Positions 6,636 through 7,814 of a stretch of DNA of 7,814 bases are shown here, in pieces (the first letter of the stretch is position 1; every line of letters starts with the position of its first letter). Below the pieces are notes generated by a model that had not been told where the DNA came from, did no database searches, and saw only the letters and a list, made by a program, of their open reading frames with translations. Origin of the DNA: Methanosuratincolales archaeon. GTDB lineage: Archaea; Thermoproteota; Methanomethylicia; Methanomethylicales; Methanomethylicaceae. The stretch covers positions 1 through 7,814 of the forward strand of contig CALGKV010000020.1 of NCBI GenBank assembly GCA_937930465.1. Direction: 5' to 3'. A program made the translations under genes and the position numbers.

Positions 6636-7364
6636 TCAGGGGTTGCTCTGTCTTTTGACCGGCATATTTCTGTTTTGAGAATGCGAAGATGCGGGATCCT
6701 TGTTAGTTGCGGATCTGGCAGTCGAGATCAGATCCGTGAGGGATGCCAGCGCCTTGCCAACGCCCTCCATGGAGATCAGCACGATCGTCTCGGTAAAGCA
6801 ACTAACGGTCTCCTCTATGTTTACGCCTATCCTGGAGAGGGCCCTGTAGAATACTGAGATACATCCAGGGGTATCGATTATATCCTTCGGGCTCTGGATC
6901 ACCAGAGCCGCAAGGCTATCCTTCCTGTCCAGGATCTCCTTCGGATTGAATGCGCCCGCAGCTTTTTCGACCGCCCTCTGGTCCATTATGATTGTCATTG
7001 AGGAGGAGCCTATTAGTATCTGGAGAAACTCGCTCCAGAAGTTGTCGATTAGGGACTGCAGGACTTTGAGGGTCTCACTGGTCTTCTCAACGGAGAGTTT
7101 TGCGACATCAGTCCTAACGCTAAGGACGCTCCCTGCCACTACACTGTTGATATCAAGGTCCTTGTATGGGGGATCGAGCTTAGCCCTGCGTACAGAGGTT
7201 GCTATTCCAGAGAGCTTGACCCTCTTTCCCAAGGCTTCAGAGACCTTCGGGCGGAGCATCCTTGCTACCGAGCTGTAGTTCGCATACCCCCTGCTCAGTG
7301 CGTCCTGGAGCGGGGGGTCCTGCTCGATGAGGTTCTGGACTACCCTCGATATAGATTTGACCAT
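6636..7364 (-). CDS. ACT-domain protein, putative amino-acid-responsive regulator
   Basis: This 242-residue soluble protein has no catalytic motif that I can see. Residues 1-62 form a helical basic region (LQDALSRGYANYSSVARMLR, 19-38, then VKLSGIATSVRRAK), which could be a helix-turn-helix-like element. About 80-130 alternate strands and helices and may be a degenerate ACT-like half. About 152-215 form a recognisable ACT domain: TPGCISVFYRALSRIGVNIE (165-184), then ETVSCFTETIVLIS (185-198), the strand-helix-strand ligand-binding core seen in aspartokinase-type ACT modules. The last 25 residues are polar and probably disordered. I associate this arrangement with a conserved but uncharacterised archaeal family. 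The ATG at 7364 is preceded by GTGA six bases upstream. The gene leads an operon with the glycosyltransferase and is divergent from carA, which suits amino-acid sensing, though no ligand or target is known. Confidence 0.8.
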   Translation of the reverse strand: MVKSISRVVQNLIEQDPPLQDALSRGYANYSSVARMLRPKVSEALGKRVKLSGIATSVRRAKLDPPYKDLDINSVVAGSVLSVRTDVAKLSVEKTSETLKVLQSLIDNFWSEFLQILIGSSSMTIIMDQRAVEKAAGAFNPKEILDRKDSLAALVIQSPKDIIDTPGCISVFYRALSRIGVNIEETVSCFTETIVLISMEGVGKALASLTDLISTARSATNKDPASSHSQNRNMPVKRQSNP

Positions 7365-7385
7365 TTTGAGTCACTTTTGCTGCAT

Positions 7386-7420
7386 CTTTTAATTAAATGA
7401 CCAAAAACAATATAAATTTT
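7386..7420 (-). promoter_or_regulatory. Promoter region of the ACT-glycosyltransferase operon
   Basis: Two TATA-like boxes face the ACT gene on the minus strand. The proximal one is TTTAATTAAAAG (7386-7397), which would start RNA almost at the ATG and make the message leaderless. The distal one is AAAATTTATATTG (7408-7420), which would start near 7388 and keep the GTGA site. TTTAATTAAA is also a perfect 10-bp palindrome. Confidence 0.45.
7403..7417 (+). promoter_or_regulatory. BRE/TATA promoter of carA
   Basis: AAAAACA followed by ATATAAAT (TATA core 7410-7417) predicts a transcript starting near 7438, about 12 bases before the TTG start. The same bases form the distal TATA candidate of the divergent ACT operon, so the two genes may compete for one TBP/TFB site. 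Confidence 0.5.
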
Positions 7421-7438
7421 AGCCCCTCACTCACTTAA

Positions 7439-7443
7439 GGGTG
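7439..7443 (+). promoter_or_regulatory. Ribosome binding site GGGTG before carA
   Basis: GGGTG stands six bases before TTG at 7450, the same arrangement seen before the surface-protein gene (GGTG, seven bases, TTG). It supports TTG over the in-frame GTG at 7441, which overlaps the site itself. Confidence 0.45.
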
Positions 7444-7449
7444 CTGATT

Positions 7450-7814
7450 TTGCTCAACAGGGCTAAGGGAGTGCTGGTCCTGGAGGACGGAACCGTCTTC
7501 TACGGGAGGTCTTTTGGGTCAAACAAAAGGGTGCTTGGGGAAGTGGTATTCTCCACTTCAATGGTGGGATATCCGGAGTCGCTTACGGATCCGTCCTATA
7601 GCGGGCAGATCCTGACGCTCACTTATCCGATTGTGGGCAACTACGGGGTGCCAAGGTGCATGAACGGGCAGATCCCCGACTGCTTCGAGTCGGATGGGAT
7701 AAAGGCAGAGGGGCTGATAATCCATGACCTCTGCGACGATCCTAGCCACTGGACTAGCGGGAGGACTCTTGACGAGTGGCTGAAGGACGAGGGGATCCCA
7801 GGGCTATACGGCAT
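7450..7814 (+). CDS. carA: Carbamoyl-phosphate synthase small subunit (partial, N-terminal)
   Basis: About 121 codons of the 5' end are present; the rest lies beyond the window. CarA hydrolyses glutamine and passes ammonia to CarB, giving carbamoyl phosphate for arginine and pyrimidine synthesis in the cytoplasm. The visible part is the N-terminal small-chain domain, recognisable by VLVLEDGTVFYGRSFG near the start and the family signature GEVVFSTSMVGYPESLTDPS (about 32-51), followed by QILTLTYPIVGNYGV. The class I glutamine amidotransferase half, with its Cys-His-Glu triad, is not in view. TTG at 7450 gives the usual short lead before LVLEDG; GTG at 7441 would add three residues. carB may follow, but that cannot be seen here. 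Confidence 0.95.
   Translation, partial: MLNRAKGVLVLEDGTVFYGRSFGSNKRVLGEVVFSTSMVGYPESLTDPSYSGQILTLTYPIVGNYGVPRCMNGQIPDCFESDGIKAEGLIIHDLCDDPSHWTSGRTLDEWLKDEGIPGLYG

Noticed and set aside
6230..6658. Plus-strand open frames opposite the glycosyltransferase
   Set aside because: The minus-strand frame has all the family 2 glycosyltransferase motifs; the plus-strand products have none.
1..7814. CRISPR array, insertion sequence, attachment site, integrase or defence system
   Set aside because: No direct repeats with spacers, transposase motifs, terminal inverted repeats or nuclease-type genes are visible; the gene content looks chromosomal.

Overview
The window looks like archaeal chromosome of moderately high G+C. 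Genes are separated by short A+T-rich gaps that carry TATA/BRE-like promoter elements. Ribosome sites resemble GGTG or GTGA, matching the archaeal 16S 3' end rather than a plain bacterial AGGAGG. Five of the seven clear genes appear to start at GTG or TTG. The proteins (an ACT-domain protein of a type I associate with archaea, a sequon-rich membrane-anchored surface protein, a NatAB-like ABC exporter) also fit an archaeon. A TACK-group lineage (Nitrososphaerota/Bathyarchaeia-like) is my guess, but the sequence alone does not settle it.

Layout, left to right. 47-1354 (-) encodes a membrane protein in which a complete-looking voltage-sensor domain (S1-S4) is joined to an MscS-type mechanosensitive channel. 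A 229-nt divergent gap follows, with a good promoter for the channel, a possible 31-codon ORF and a small hairpin. 1584-3343 (+) is a two-gene ABC-2 exporter (ATPase, then permease), coupled by a TTGA overlap. After a short palindrome and a separate A+T-rich promoter comes a secreted, C-terminally anchored surface protein of about 800 residues (3474-5879, +) with four tandem Ig-like domains. It converges on a two-gene minus-strand operon (7364 to 5924): an ACT-domain protein, then a family 2 glycosyltransferase one base downstream. Divergent from that operon, carA (carbamoyl-phosphate synthase small subunit) starts at 7450 and runs off the window end.

Functionally, most of the window concerns the cell envelope: an ion channel, an exporter, a glycoprotein-like surface protein and a glycosyltransferase. 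The right end turns to amino-acid/nucleotide metabolism, with an ACT-type putative amino-acid sensor back to back with carA. That the glycosyltransferase acts on the surface protein, or that the ABC pair serves it, is only suggested by proximity. The most unusual item is the voltage-sensor/MscS fusion, because the residues that form the gating-charge transfer centre in voltage-gated channels are all present, at matching or near-matching spacing.
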